From assembly GCA_038894275.1 (NCBI GenBank), contig JAWAPU010000015.1, positions 1-11,709 on the forward strand: a stretch of DNA of 11,709 nt. The letters run 5' to 3'. A program made the position numbers and the translations under genes. This document shows positions 1-6,388 of the stretch, one piece after another. The stretch's first letter is position 1; every line of letters starts with the position of its first letter. The stretch is from JAWAPU01 sp038894275 (lineage in GTDB: Archaea; Nanobdellota; Nanobdellia; UBA10117). The notes below the pieces were generated by a model. The model ran no database searches. It was not told the origin of the DNA and worked only from the letters and a program-made list of their open reading frames with translations.

Positions 1-204
1 GGAAAATTTTTAGAAATAAAAGATTGGGAAAATTGGCAACAGTCTTATGAGGCAATTTTAGAAAAAGCTAATGCTGAAGTCTCTTATAAAAATGATGCGT
101 TCGTATTCTTTTTAGAACCTTGGGGCCAATTAAACTCAAAAACAATTTTAGAAGAAAGCCTCACCATTCTTTCGGATCATTTAAAAGAAATAAAATTAAA
201 ATAA
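1..204 (+). CDS. rpoD: DNA-directed RNA polymerase subunit D (Rpo3), C-terminal fragment
   Basis: The reading frame is open from the first base to a TAA at 202-204 and gives the last 67 residues of a protein; the start lies outside the window. The end contains FVFFLEPWGQL followed by a helix of the form ILEESLTILSDHL. This matches the C-terminus of archaeal subunit D (homologue of Rpb3 and bacterial alpha), where an F-x-E-x-WG-x-L strand precedes the last helix that packs in the D-L assembly platform. The position just before L18e, L13, S9 and RpoN is the usual archaeal gene order and supports the call. Identification rests on a short tail plus context, so it is good but not certain. A T8 run 49 bases downstream may end this upstream operon. 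Confidence 0.82.
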   Translation, partial: GKFLEIKDWENWQQSYEAILEKANAEVSYKNDAFVFFLEPWGQLNSKTILEESLTILSDHLKEIKLK

Positions 205-235
205 ATCATATAAAGTTAAAACAACATAATAACAA

Positions 236-245
236 ATTTTAAAAC
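236..245 (+). promoter_or_regulatory. TATA-like box for tRNA-Leu
   Basis: ATTTTAAAAC is centred about 27 bases before the first base of the tRNA, the expected archaeal TATA-to-start distance. It suggests the tRNA has its own promoter instead of depending on read-through from rpoD. Confidence 0.5.
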
Positions 246-252
246 TTAAGAA

Positions 253-260
253 TTTTTTTT
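253..260 (+). terminator. T8 tract, possible terminator of the rpoD operon
   Basis: Eight consecutive T lie between the rpoD stop and the tRNA. Archaeal RNA polymerase often terminates at T-runs without a hairpin, so this is a plausible end for the upstream transcript. It lies between the tRNA TATA box and the tRNA, so it would be upstream of the tRNA start site. Base composition alone could also produce it. Confidence 0.35.
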
Positions 261-267
261 ATTTATT

Positions 268-351
268 GCGGGGATGGAAGAGTGGTCAAATTCGCACGAT
301 TGAGGGTCGTGTGCCTTAGTGGCTGCGCAGGTTCGAATCCTGCTCCCCGCA
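268..351 (+). tRNA. tRNA-Leu (anticodon GAG)
   Basis: The cloverleaf can be drawn by hand. The acceptor stem is GCGGGGA (268-274) with TCCCCGC (344-350), and the discriminator is A351. The anticodon stem is CACGA/TCGTG around the 7-base loop TTGAGGG, placing anticodon GAG at 302-304, which reads CUC and CUU leucine codons. A long variable arm, as expected for class II tRNA-Leu, precedes the T arm GCAGG-TTCGAAT-CCTGC. The 3' CCA is not encoded and there is no intron. It sits between rpoD and rpl18e in the same orientation. Confidence 0.97.
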
Positions 352-380
352 GTTAATAATAAATTTTGATTAGCATAAGG

Positions 381-389
381 TTTTTAAAA
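381..389 (+). promoter_or_regulatory. TATA box of the L18e-L13-S9 operon
   Basis: TTTTTAAAA is centred 26 bases before the ATG at 411. This predicts a transcript beginning at or next to the start codon, so a leaderless mRNA. It also argues that the operon does not depend on the tRNA-Leu promoter upstream. Confidence 0.6.
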
Positions 390-410
390 GCATATTTTAT
401 GCAAGAAAAT

Positions 411-764
411 ATGAGCAAAAGAACAGGCCCAACGAACCAAAGAACACAAAACCTAATCAAATTACTAAAAACACAACAAGCTCAAATTTGGAAAAGATTG
501 GCGAAAGAATTTGGAAAAGCTACAAGAAAACGAAGAGAAGTAAATCTTTCAAAAATTCAACGTTATGCAAGAGAAAAAGATTTTGTTTTAGTACCTGGTA
601 AAGTGTTGGGTACTGGAAAATTAACAAAGCCAATAAAAATAGCAGCGCTTAATTTTTCTAAAAGCGCTGAAGAAAAAATAATCGCTGCAGGTGGTAAAAT
701 TATCGAACTTGAAAAGCTTATAAAAGATAACCCAAAAGGAACTGATATTAGAATATTAGGTTAA
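411..764 (+). CDS. rpl18e: 50S ribosomal protein L18e
   Basis: This is a 117-residue basic protein of the large ribosomal subunit (L18e/eL18, in the L15/L18e fold family). It begins with MSKRTGPTNQ, the typical start of the archaeal family, and continues with the conserved K-x-LGTGKL segment near residues 64-70 and a Lys-rich core. Length is close to the usual 115-125 residues. The frame is open further upstream (TTG at 366, ATG at 399), but ATG 411 is preferred: it gives the family N-terminus and lies 26 bases after the TATA box. The next gene, L13, begins one base after the stop, so the two are co-transcribed. The order L18e-L13-S9-RpoN is widely conserved in archaea. Confidence 0.95.
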   Translation: MSKRTGPTNQRTQNLIKLLKTQQAQIWKRLAKEFGKATRKRREVNLSKIQRYAREKDFVLVPGKVLGTGKLTKPIKIAALNFSKSAEEKIIAAGGKIIELEKLIKDNPKGTDIRILG

Positions 765-765
765 A

Positions 766-1200
766 ATGGTGACTATAATAGATGGTACAAATTTGATACT
801 TGGAAGGCTTGCCGCAAATGTAGCAAAGCGCGCGCTCCAAGGAGAGGAAATTATAATTGTAAATTGTGACAAAGTAATAATATCGGGCAGAAAAGAAAGT
901 GTTCTTAAAAAATTCAAACAAAGAGAAGCTCGTACACAGCCATTTAAAGGACCATTTGCAAAAAGAATGCCTGATAGAATAGTCAAATTTGCCATTAGAG
1001 GCATGCTGCCCCATGAAAAATGGTCTGAAGAATCTAGAGGCAGAAAAGCATTCTCAAAAATAAAATGTTTTATAGACGTTCCAGATGAGTATAAAAACCA
1101 AAAATTTGAAACAATACCAGAAATATCGTTAAATAAATTAAAAACACCATATTTCACATATGTTGGTGAAATTTCAAAATTGCTGAGACAAAATGGCTAA
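766..1200 (+). CDS. rplM: 50S ribosomal protein L13
   Basis: This is a 144-residue large-subunit ribosomal protein (uL13). The N-terminal block IDGTNLILGRLAANVAKRAL, followed by a strand of the form IIIVNCDKVIISG, is diagnostic: L13 has a GRLAs-x-VAK motif followed by a V-N-x-(E/D)-K-x-x-(I/V)-(S/T)-G strand. The central IRGMLPHEKWSEESRGRKAF matches the conserved RGMLP-x-K-x-x-RG-x-x-(A/M)-(F/L) region. It starts one base after the L18e stop, and its last eight bases overlap the start of S9 (ATGGCTAA), an arrangement suited to translational coupling. The antisense strand is also open for about 400 bases, but that is a by-product of codon bias. Confidence 0.96.
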   Translation: MVTIIDGTNLILGRLAANVAKRALQGEEIIIVNCDKVIISGRKESVLKKFKQREARTQPFKGPFAKRMPDRIVKFAIRGMLPHEKWSEESRGRKAFSKIKCFIDVPDEYKNQKFETIPEISLNKLKTPYFTYVGEISKLLRQNG

Positions 1201-1597
1201 AGTAGTTCATGTATCGGGTAAAAGAAAAACTGCTATAGCTCGCGCAACAATAAAAGAAGGTGCAGGAATAATAAGAATAAATAAAATACCCTTAGAAGTA
1301 TATAATCAAGAAGTGGCGAGAATGAGAATTAGAGAACCGTTGCTTATTGCAGGCGAGTTGGCATCTAAAATAAATGCAAATATAAATGTAAAAGGAGGGG
1401 GATGGCATAGCCAAGCAGAAGCGGCAAGGCAAGCTCTTGCAAAAGGCATGGTACGATTTTTTGAATCAAAAGATTTGGAAAAAGCATTTTTAGATTATGA
1501 TAGAACTTTATTAGTTGCGGACATTAGAAGAAAAGAGCCGAAAAAGTTCGGTAGACATAGCAGAGCGCGTGCTAGAAGACAAACTTCGTATAGATAA
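1193..1597 (+). CDS. rpsI: 30S ribosomal protein S9
   Basis: This is a 134-residue small-subunit ribosomal protein (uS9). It begins VHVSGKRKTAIARATIKEG, matching the family's SGKRKTAIARA motif. GGGWHSQAEAARQALAKGMV near residues 68-87 matches the GGG-x-x-(S/G)-Q-A-x-A-x-R-x-A-(I/L)-(A/S)-(R/K)-(G/A) block. The tail KKFGRHSRARARRQTSYR is the basic C-terminus whose last Arg reaches the P-site tRNA anticodon in known ribosomes. The ATG overlaps the end of L13 by eight bases. A 31-base gap follows before rpoN, the only sizeable gap inside this cluster. Confidence 0.97.
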   Translation: MAKVVHVSGKRKTAIARATIKEGAGIIRINKIPLEVYNQEVARMRIREPLLIAGELASKINANINVKGGGWHSQAEAARQALAKGMVRFFESKDLEKAFLDYDRTLLVADIRRKEPKKFGRHSRARARRQTSYR

Positions 1598-1610
1598 GCT
1601 TTAAAAAGCT
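1597..1610 (+). promoter_or_regulatory. TATA-like box for rpoN inside a short inverted repeat
   Basis: AGCTTTAAAAAGCT spans the last base of the S9 stop and the S9-rpoN gap. Its core CTTTAAAAAG is centred about 26 bases before the rpoN ATG at 1629, which would give a leaderless rpoN transcript. The outer bases form a 6+6 inverted repeat with a 2-base centre, probably too weak for a terminator hairpin. A separate promoter for rpoN and the genes after it is the simplest reading. Confidence 0.45.
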
Positions 1611-1628
1611 AGAAAAAATTGTGAGTTT

Positions 1629-1826
1629 ATGATAATACCAATTCGTTGCTTCAGTTGCAATAAACCAATAGCACATCTCTGGGAAACATTTAAAGAAAGA
1701 GTAGCGAAAGGCGAACCTGTAAAAGAAGTTTTAGATAAATTGGGCTTAAAAAGATACTGCTGTAGAGCACTATTTTTAGGGCACATCGATCTCATAGATT
1801 TAGTTGCTCGATATAAAAAAGATTGA
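1629..1826 (+). CDS. rpoN: DNA-directed RNA polymerase subunit N (Rpo10)
   Basis: This is a 65-residue archaeal RNA polymerase subunit, homologue of eukaryotic Rpb10, and part of the D-L-N-P assembly platform. The start MIIPIRCFSCNKPIAHLWE is the near-invariant family N-terminus. Zinc is bound by Cys7, Cys10, Cys44 and Cys45 (CFSC and YCCR), all present. KRYCCRALFLGHIDLIDL is the conserved helix after the second metal pair. It is not the bacterial sigma factor of the same symbol. The stop TGA at 1824-1826 is followed after one base by the ATG of the membrane protease gene. Confidence 0.97.
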   Translation: MIIPIRCFSCNKPIAHLWETFKERVAKGEPVKEVLDKLGLKRYCCRALFLGHIDLIDLVARYKKD

Positions 1827-1827
1827 A

Positions 1828-3000
1828 ATGAAATTAGATTTAAATCTAATTTCGGTGATTGGTTTTTATTTTTTAGTATTTCTGTTTCTAATAGTTAAAA
1901 GAAAAAGAATAGAAGTTCAAAGTAAAATTTTCTTTCTTTTTAAAACTTTGCGTTTCAATCGATTTTTAAATAAAATAGCAAATAAAAATCCGAAATTTTG
2001 GCAGGTTTTAGGTCTTATTGGTATACCTATTTCCTTAGGAGGAGTTATTTTAATCTTTGTATACTTAAGCTATTCCATCATCAAATTTTTACTTGTTCCA
2101 TCTGCTAGCCCTACTATTGCGTTGGCCTTGCCTGGAATAAAAGTGCCTGGCTCACCAATATTTATACCTTTTTGGTACGGCATAATTGCGTTATTCACAG
2201 TGATAATTGTTCACGAAGCAACTCATGGCATCTTAGCAGAAGCGAATAAAATTAAAATAAAATCTTCTGGATTTGGCTTTTTATTAGGTTTGTTGCCTTT
2301 GGCATTTGTAGAGCCAGATGAAAAAAAACTAACAAACAGTAGCACCAAAACTCAATTATCGGTATATTCTGGTGGTCCTTTTGCAAATTTTTTAGCAGCC
2401 GGAGTCTTCATGCTTTTAGCTTTTGGTTTGACTCCTATTTTATCCCAAACAATCGAACCAAGTGGCATATATTTAGAAGAAATAGCACAAGGCGGTCCTG
2501 CTGAATTAGCAGGGCTTCAAAAAGGCCAGATAATAACTGGAATTAACAATTTACAAATAAATAAAATTGAAGACTTTATTTCTGTTCTTAATCAAACAAA
2601 GCCTGGAGAAAACATTATTTTGTTGACAGCTGATGGAACAAATTATTCTATAAAAACTAGTGGAAATCCGCAAAACACAAGTAAAGCATATATTGGTATA
2701 ACATTTAAGCAAAATATTAAACTTAGCGAAAAAGCTGAAAAATATGGTTCTTTTGGCTGGTTACCTTGGCATGTTCATCAATTATTTTTTTGGATATACG
2801 CATTAAACTTAGGAATTGGGTTAATTAATCTATTACCTCTTGGCCCAATCGATGGTGGGAGAATTATGTTTGCAACATTAAATAAGATAATCAAGAAAAA
2901 AGAAAAAGCTAAAAAATACTTTTACTACATATCACTAGCATCACTAATGCTGCTGTTACTAAACATACTTTTGCCATTGTGCAAAAGTCTGCTAATGTAA
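1828..3000 (+). CDS. Site-2-protease-like membrane metalloprotease (M50 family) with PDZ domain
   Basis: This is a 390-residue polytopic membrane protein. Hydrophobic segments lie near residues 7-23, 58-90, 112-136, 146-160, 183-205, 318-340 and 366-387. The zinc motif HEATH is at residues 129-133 inside a membrane helix, and NLLPLGPIDGGR at 334-345 is the family's second motif (N-x-x-P-x-x-x-x-DG), supplying the third ligand Asp. Between them, at about 213-285, is a PDZ-like domain with the typical AELAGLQKGQIITGIN stretch. The family cleaves transmembrane segments of substrates (regulated intramembrane proteolysis); the substrate here is unknown. ATG 1828 is chosen over TTG 1804 because it follows the rpoN stop by one base and avoids overlap. 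It is flanked tightly by rpoN and tfe, so it is probably co-transcribed with them. Confidence 0.92.
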   Translation: MKLDLNLISVIGFYFLVFLFLIVKRKRIEVQSKIFFLFKTLRFNRFLNKIANKNPKFWQVLGLIGIPISLGGVILIFVYLSYSIIKFLLVPSASPTIALALPGIKVPGSPIFIPFWYGIIALFTVIIVHEATHGILAEANKIKIKSSGFGFLLGLLPLAFVEPDEKKLTNSSTKTQLSVYSGGPFANFLAAGVFMLLAFGLTPILSQTIEPSGIYLEEIAQGGPAELAGLQKGQIITGINNLQINKIEDFISVLNQTKPGENIILLTADGTNYSIKTSGNPQNTSKAYIGITFKQNIKLSEKAEKYGSFGWLPWHVHQLFFWIYALNLGIGLINLLPLGPIDGGRIMFATLNKIIKKKEKAKKYFYYISLASLMLLLLNILLPLCKSLLM

Positions 3001-3001
3001 A

Positions 3002-3544
3002 ATGGTAATAAAAGTTGAAACGATGCTTAAGGAAATCGGTATAACACTAGACCCAGAAATGTTAGAAATTCTAGACATTTTGCAAAAACAAAAAAAAGTA
3101 GCGGAAGAGCAAATTGCAAAAAAATTGAAAATGCACGTCAATGATGTTAGAAAATTAATTTATAGATTGTATGAAAAAGGCTTAGCAATCTATGAAAAGA
3201 AAACAGATCCAAAGAAAAAATGGTGGTATGTATATTATTGGAGTTTAAACAAAGATAAAATTGCAGATTTGTATTTGGCGTATAGGAAAAAATATTTGGA
3301 AAAGAAAAAAGTCGAGCTACAAGAAGAACAAAAATATGCGTTTGTATGCAAAACATGCAATGCGAGATACGATTACGAATCTGCATTAGATAAAGAATTC
3401 ACTTGTCCTGTGTGTAGCGCAGTTTTAGAAGAAATAAAAGATTCTCAAATAGTCAAAAAATTGAAACAGGATATTGCGAGATTAGAAAAAGAAATTAAAA
3501 ACGCTGAAGAAAGAAGATCTAAAGAAAAAAAGAATTCTAAATAA
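3002..3544 (+). CDS. tfe: Transcription factor E (TFE alpha, TFIIE-alpha homologue)
   Basis: This is a 180-residue archaeal transcription initiation factor that helps RNA polymerase melt promoter DNA at TATA-TBP-TFB complexes. The N-terminal winged helix (about residues 15-85) includes the conserved KKWWYVYYWSLN stretch at 72-83, close to the family pattern. A coiled, Lys/Glu-rich linker follows. The zinc ribbon uses Cys116, Cys119, Cys135 and Cys138 (CKTC and CPVC). A charged helix of about 40 residues makes up the C-terminus. Length is normal. The ATG is one base after the protease stop, so it is probably in the same operon. The stop is 5 bases from the end of the convergent tRNA-Gln. Confidence 0.95.
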   Translation: MVIKVETMLKEIGITLDPEMLEILDILQKQKKVAEEQIAKKLKMHVNDVRKLIYRLYEKGLAIYEKKTDPKKKWWYVYYWSLNKDKIADLYLAYRKKYLEKKKVELQEEQKYAFVCKTCNARYDYESALDKEFTCPVCSAVLEEIKDSQIVKKLKQDIARLEKEIKNAEERRSKEKKNSK

Positions 3545-3549
3545 GAATA

Positions 3550-3622
3550 TAGCCCCGCTCGGATTCGAACCGAGGTCCCTGGGTCCAAAGCCCAGTATCC
3601 TTGACCGCTGGACGACGGGGCT
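3550..3622 (-). tRNA. tRNA-Gln (anticodon TTG)
   Basis: On the minus strand the acceptor stem is AGCCCCG (3622-3616) pairing with CGGGGCT (3557-3551), with discriminator A at 3550. The anticodon stem CTGGG/CCCAG encloses the loop CTTTGGA, so the anticodon is TTG (3588-3586), which reads CAA and CAG. The T arm CTCGG-TTCGAAT-CCGAG is perfect. There is no CCA and no intron. It converges on tfe and lies just past the end of the TPR gene on its own strand. Confidence 0.96.
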
Positions 3623-3633
3623 AGATTTTAAAA

Positions 3634-4254
3634 TTAATTCTGCTTTATAATTTTTTCTAATTTGTTTAAAATTCTAGAATATTTGACATTTGTCTGGTGG
3701 TCGCACAATATTGCCTCTTTTATATAATTTATAGCGGTATTTAAATTACCGGAAGATCTGTAATATAAAGCTAAAGAAAAATAAATCTTCCCTTTTAAAT
3801 TATCTGTAGTTTGAGAGGTCAAAATTTTATTAAAATCATTGTGCGCATTATTTAAATATTGTTTTTTCGATTCTAAATTTTGTTCTTTAAGCGCTTTTTG
3901 AAGCCAAGCTTTACCTCTATTAAAATAGGCTCGTGTAAACTTCTTCTTAAATTTGATGGCTTGGTTAAAATACTCTATTGCAAAATCTAACTCTTCCTTA
4001 CTAAGGTATACAAAGCCAATATCATTTAAAAGTTTCGGATCATTGCTAGTTTTTAAAGCAATTTTAAAATATTTTAATGCGCTTTCTAATTTTTGTCGTT
4101 CGAGGCATATTCGCCCCTTAACAAAATTTGAAAACCAATAAGCATTATCAAGCTCTAGCGCCAAATCGGCATGTATCTCTGCCTTTTTTAAATAAGTTTT
4201 TTTATCTGTTGTTTTATTGATATATATGTTTGCTATGTTTGAATGCGCAATCAT
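3634..4254 (-). CDS. TPR-repeat protein (3' part of a probably frameshifted gene)
   Basis: The 206-residue frame is dominated by tetratricopeptide-type helix pairs. Clear repeats lie at about residues 39-71, 73-106 (containing DIGFVYLSKEELDFAIEYFN), 107-147 and 154-187 (containing FSLALYYRSSGNLNTAINYI). They show the alternating W/Y-G-Y-A-P-like positions expected of TPRs, which build protein-binding superhelices; the partner is unknown. No signal peptide or membrane segment is seen. Its ATG overlaps the stop of the preceding frame in TAATG. The preceding bases are A7-T6, a tract prone to length change. It shares its reading frame with the short frame at 4710, directly after Elp3, so I read it as the C-terminal part of one longer protein. 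It could also be a separate, translationally coupled gene. Confidence 0.72.
   Translation of the reverse strand: MIAHSNIANIYINKTTDKKTYLKKAEIHADLALELDNAYWFSNFVKGRICLERQKLESALKYFKIALKTSNDPKLLNDIGFVYLSKEELDFAIEYFNQAIKFKKKFTRAYFNRGKAWLQKALKEQNLESKKQYLNNAHNDFNKILTSQTTDNLKGKIYFSLALYYRSSGNLNTAINYIKEAILCDHQTNVKYSRILNKLEKIIKQN
3642..3652 (-). promoter_or_regulatory. TATA-like box for tRNA-Gln
   Basis: Read on the minus strand, AATTATAAAGC is centred about 25 bases before the first tRNA base at 3622. It lies within the last codons of the TPR gene, so the tRNA probably has its own promoter. Confidence 0.45.
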
Positions 4255-4592
4255 TAAAAAATTTTTTTAAAACACGCATCTTCTAGTTTGTTTGCGGCTT
4301 CTGCAACTTCAAAAAATTTATTTAAGGCAGCATCAACATCTCTTTCTTTTAAACTCTTTGCCACTTGCAGCAAAGTATAAGTTTTTATTAAATTTTCAAG
4401 GTTTTCGTATTCGTTTAAGTTATTTTTTACAATAACATTCAGGTTTCTTAAGTTCTGGTAAAGATTACATATTTTCTCAACGCACTTCATAATTTTATCG
4501 GGATTGGTTTGCATATGTGCAAGTTTTTGGTAGCAGGAAATACTACCGAGATAAGAGTCTAGTTTAATTTCTATTGGACAATAGGTGTGCAA
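4254..4592 (-). CDS. Helical protein segment, middle part of the split TPR gene
   Basis: The frame gives 112 residues from a TTG at 4592; the first internal ATG starts MQTNPDKIMK at about residue 27. The frame is open upstream only to a TAA at 4617-4619, and no ATG supports an independent N-terminus. The sequence is helical and charged. Its end (residues 82-112) looks like the first helix of a TPR and would read straight into MIAHSNIANIYI of the next frame if one base were added to the A7-T6 tract at 4256-4268. It overlaps the end of the short upstream frame by 29 bases, in the +1 frame. I do not recognise a family. Reading it as an internal exon-like piece of a frameshifted gene is inference from frame geometry and sequence continuity. 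Confidence 0.5.
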   Translation of the reverse strand: MHTYCPIEIKLDSYLGSISCYQKLAHMQTNPDKIMKCVEKICNLYQNLRNLNVIVKNNLNEYENLENLIKTYTLLQVAKSLKERDVDAALNKFFEVAEAANKLEDACFKKIF

Positions 4593-4710
4593 TAATTGTC
4601 CGAATAAAGAAAGAGTTTAGGACCTCGCCGTCTTTTTGTTTTTGGTTTGCACTATTATAAATACTAATTAAAGTCTCTAAATTTTTTGAAGCTATTTTAT
4701 GCTGTGCCAT
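4564..4710 (-). CDS. Short frame after Elp3, probable 5' part of the split TPR gene
   Basis: This is a 48-residue frame beginning MAQHKIASKNLETLI and ending SNRN before TAA (4566-4564). Its ATG lies one base after the Elp3 stop, the same spacing seen at other operon junctions here, so it looks like a genuine translation start. It has no recognisable domain and is predicted helical. Its frame is the same as that of the TPR part at 4254 (456 bases apart, divisible by three), while the 112-residue piece between is shifted by one. Read together, 4710 to 3634 is exactly 359 codons. A real independent small protein cannot be excluded. Confidence 0.5.
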   Translation of the reverse strand: MAQHKIASKNLETLISIYNSANQKQKDGEVLNSFFIRTIIAHLLSNRN

Positions 4711-4711
4711 T

Positions 4712-6259
4712 TTACCTTTTATTCAAATTTTTAAGCATGTACGGACTTTTGAAAACATAACCTTGCGAAGCATAGTATTTTCTAACGCCAACTCCTGATG
4801 TTACATAAAGCATTTTATAGCCGTTTTCTTTTGCTATCTTTTCTGCTTCTTGAAGTAATCTTTTGCCAAGTCCCTTATGTTGGATAGCAACTTCTGTTAA
4901 TTTTGCATTCATATCTAAAGGAGCTGCCTCACCATAAATATGTAATTCTCTTATAAATGCTTTATCGCAAAGTCTTAACCTAATAAAACCTAGCAAAATA
5001 TCTTGCTCAGAGTCTTCAAAAGATATAAAAAATTCTTTTCCGCCAGAAGCATCATAGCTTCTTATAATCAAATCTTGCCTCTTCGGAAGTTTATTTTCAT
5101 ATTTGTATTTTTGTCCTATTTCTCTGCATCTTATGCATCTGCATTTTTTATTTTCATTTTCCATTTTTTTTCTAATGTATTCTCTTAAGTTTGGATGTGT
5201 GTAACCTGCAACAATTTTTGAAGTAGGGATATCACGCATAATCCTTTTGATTCTGCAGTATTCTGGAATATATTTTGATTTTGCTTCTGTTAAAACATCT
5301 AAAATGTATTCATCATTTATTGCTTTGTATTCTCCTTTCTTCCACATTTCATAAAGTTCTGTATTTGGTAGAACTGCAGTTGGATATATTTTTAGGCCGT
5401 CTGGTCTTAAGTCTGCATCTTCAAATAGAATTCTAAACATTTCTATATCTTTCTGTTTTGTTGTACCAGGTAAACCGAGCATAACATGCAAATCCACTTT
5501 TAAACCAAAATTTTTAAGACGTTTAATTGCTTCTTTTGCACATTTTAAATCATGCCCTCTTTTTATTTTTTTAAGAACATCGTCATAGACAGATTGTAAA
5601 CCTAGCTCTACTCTTGTTGCACCTAATTTAAGCATATCCTTGACATCTTTTTTCGAACAATAATCAGGTCTAGTTTCAAATGTCAACCCGACAATTCTGG
5701 ACTTTGCAACTTCATTCGCTTTTTGAGCATTTTCTAAATCCTTTGATTCGAAACCGTTACATGCGTCAAAAATTTTTTTTATAAAATTCTCTCTATATTT
5801 TTTTGGTAATGCAGTCCAAGTTCCTCCTTGTACAATAATTTCGCATTTTTCTATGCTATGGCCAATAGCTGCTAATTGTTTTAAACGTGCAGAAACTATT
5901 TTAAACGGATCCCATTCGCAAAGACTTCCTCTTAAAGTTGACGGTTCTGCTCCCGTATAGGATTTCGGAACATTTGACACAGTTGGACAATAAATGCATT
6001 TCCCAGGGCATCCAAAAGGAGCGGTCATAACAGAAATTACTGCTACGCCAGAAAGTGTTCTAGTTGGTTTTGTTTTTAATATTTTTCTTAACTCTTCTCT
6101 TTCTCCATCTTCTAAAGTTGCCAAAAGTTCGGAATTCAAAGGTATTCTTCCGAATTTTTCTGCGAATCTAAGCTTTAAAGTTTCTATTTTATTTCTATCT
6201 ACTAAATTCGATTTTAAAATTTCTTTTGCAAATTTCTTTAATTCCTCTTTTTTTTGCAT
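4712..6259 (-). CDS. elp3: Elp3: radical-SAM tRNA uridine(34) acetyltransferase
   Basis: This is a 515-residue protein of the Elp3 family, which makes the 5-carboxymethyl group on wobble uridine U34 of certain tRNAs from acetyl-CoA using a radical-SAM mechanism. The radical-SAM domain occupies about residues 70-340, with the iron-sulfur ligands Cys84, Cys88 and Cys91 (CPGKCIYC, CX3CX2C spacing). KSYTGAEPSTLRG (99-111) matches the Elp3 SYTG-x-EP-(S/T) motif. A Cys-rich linker with C373, C375 and C378 could bind zinc. The C-terminal GNAT domain (about 395-515) has the acetyl-CoA loop HKGLGKRLL near 461-469 and the ending YYASQGYVF. Length is typical for archaeal Elp3, which works without the other Elongator subunits. 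It is the first gene of a minus-strand unit continuing into the TPR gene after one base. Confidence 0.96.
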   Translation of the reverse strand: MQKKEELKKFAKEILKSNLVDRNKIETLKLRFAEKFGRIPLNSELLATLEDGEREELRKILKTKPTRTLSGVAVISVMTAPFGCPGKCIYCPTVSNVPKSYTGAEPSTLRGSLCEWDPFKIVSARLKQLAAIGHSIEKCEIIVQGGTWTALPKKYRENFIKKIFDACNGFESKDLENAQKANEVAKSRIVGLTFETRPDYCSKKDVKDMLKLGATRVELGLQSVYDDVLKKIKRGHDLKCAKEAIKRLKNFGLKVDLHVMLGLPGTTKQKDIEMFRILFEDADLRPDGLKIYPTAVLPNTELYEMWKKGEYKAINDEYILDVLTEAKSKYIPEYCRIKRIMRDIPTSKIVAGYTHPNLREYIRKKMENENKKCRCIRCREIGQKYKYENKLPKRQDLIIRSYDASGGKEFFISFEDSEQDILLGFIRLRLCDKAFIRELHIYGEAAPLDMNAKLTEVAIQHKGLGKRLLQEAEKIAKENGYKMLYVTSGVGVRKYYASQGYVFKSPYMLKNLNKR

Positions 6260-6286
6260 GTTTTTAACGTTTTATTTTGTTCGGTG

Positions 6287-6304
6287 TTTTTATAAGTTTT
6301 AAAA
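6287..6304 (-). promoter_or_regulatory. TATA-like boxes upstream of elp3
   Basis: Two candidates are seen on the minus strand: TTATAAAAA (6295-6287), about 32 bases before the ATG, and TTTTAAAA (6304-6297), about 41 before. The nearer would leave a leader of only a few bases. No Shine-Dalgarno sequence precedes the ATG. Confidence 0.4.
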
Positions 6305-6314
6305 TTTTTAAATT

Positions 6315-6332
6315 ATATGCGTATGCGCATAT
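6315..6332. repeat. Inverted repeat in the elp3 / 6389 divergent spacer
   Basis: ATATGCG-TATG-CGCATAT has perfect 7-base arms and a 4-base centre. It lies in the 129-base spacer between two divergent genes, just upstream of the TATA-like boxes of both, where a shared operator would sit. It is more GC-rich than its surroundings. No cognate regulator can be named. Confidence 0.55.
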
Positions 6333-6359
6333 TGTATAAATAAATATTAAAACCAAAAT

Positions 6360-6368
6360 CTTTTAAAG
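6360..6368 (+). promoter_or_regulatory. TATA box for the gene at 6389
   Basis: CTTTTAAAG is centred 25 bases before the ATG, predicting a leaderless transcript. Confidence 0.5.
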
Positions 6369-6388
6369 ATAAAAGTAAAAATAAAATC

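Noticed and set aside
366..410. Upstream TTG (366) and ATG (399) starts for L18e
   Set aside because: They add residues absent from the family and would put the TATA box inside or too close to the coding region; ATG 411 gives the normal N-terminus.
756..1157. A 133-residue open frame antisense to L13
   Set aside because: The plus strand codes for a clear L13; the antisense frame has no recognisable features and reflects codon composition.
3551..3622. Hairpin terminator after tfe
   Set aside because: The inverted repeats belong to the tRNA-Gln cloverleaf on the opposite strand.
4252..4272. Classical -1 ribosomal slippery heptamer at the A7-T6 tract
   Set aside because: In the frame used, no X-XXY-YYZ heptamer fits, and I see no stable stem just downstream; a length change in the tract is simpler.
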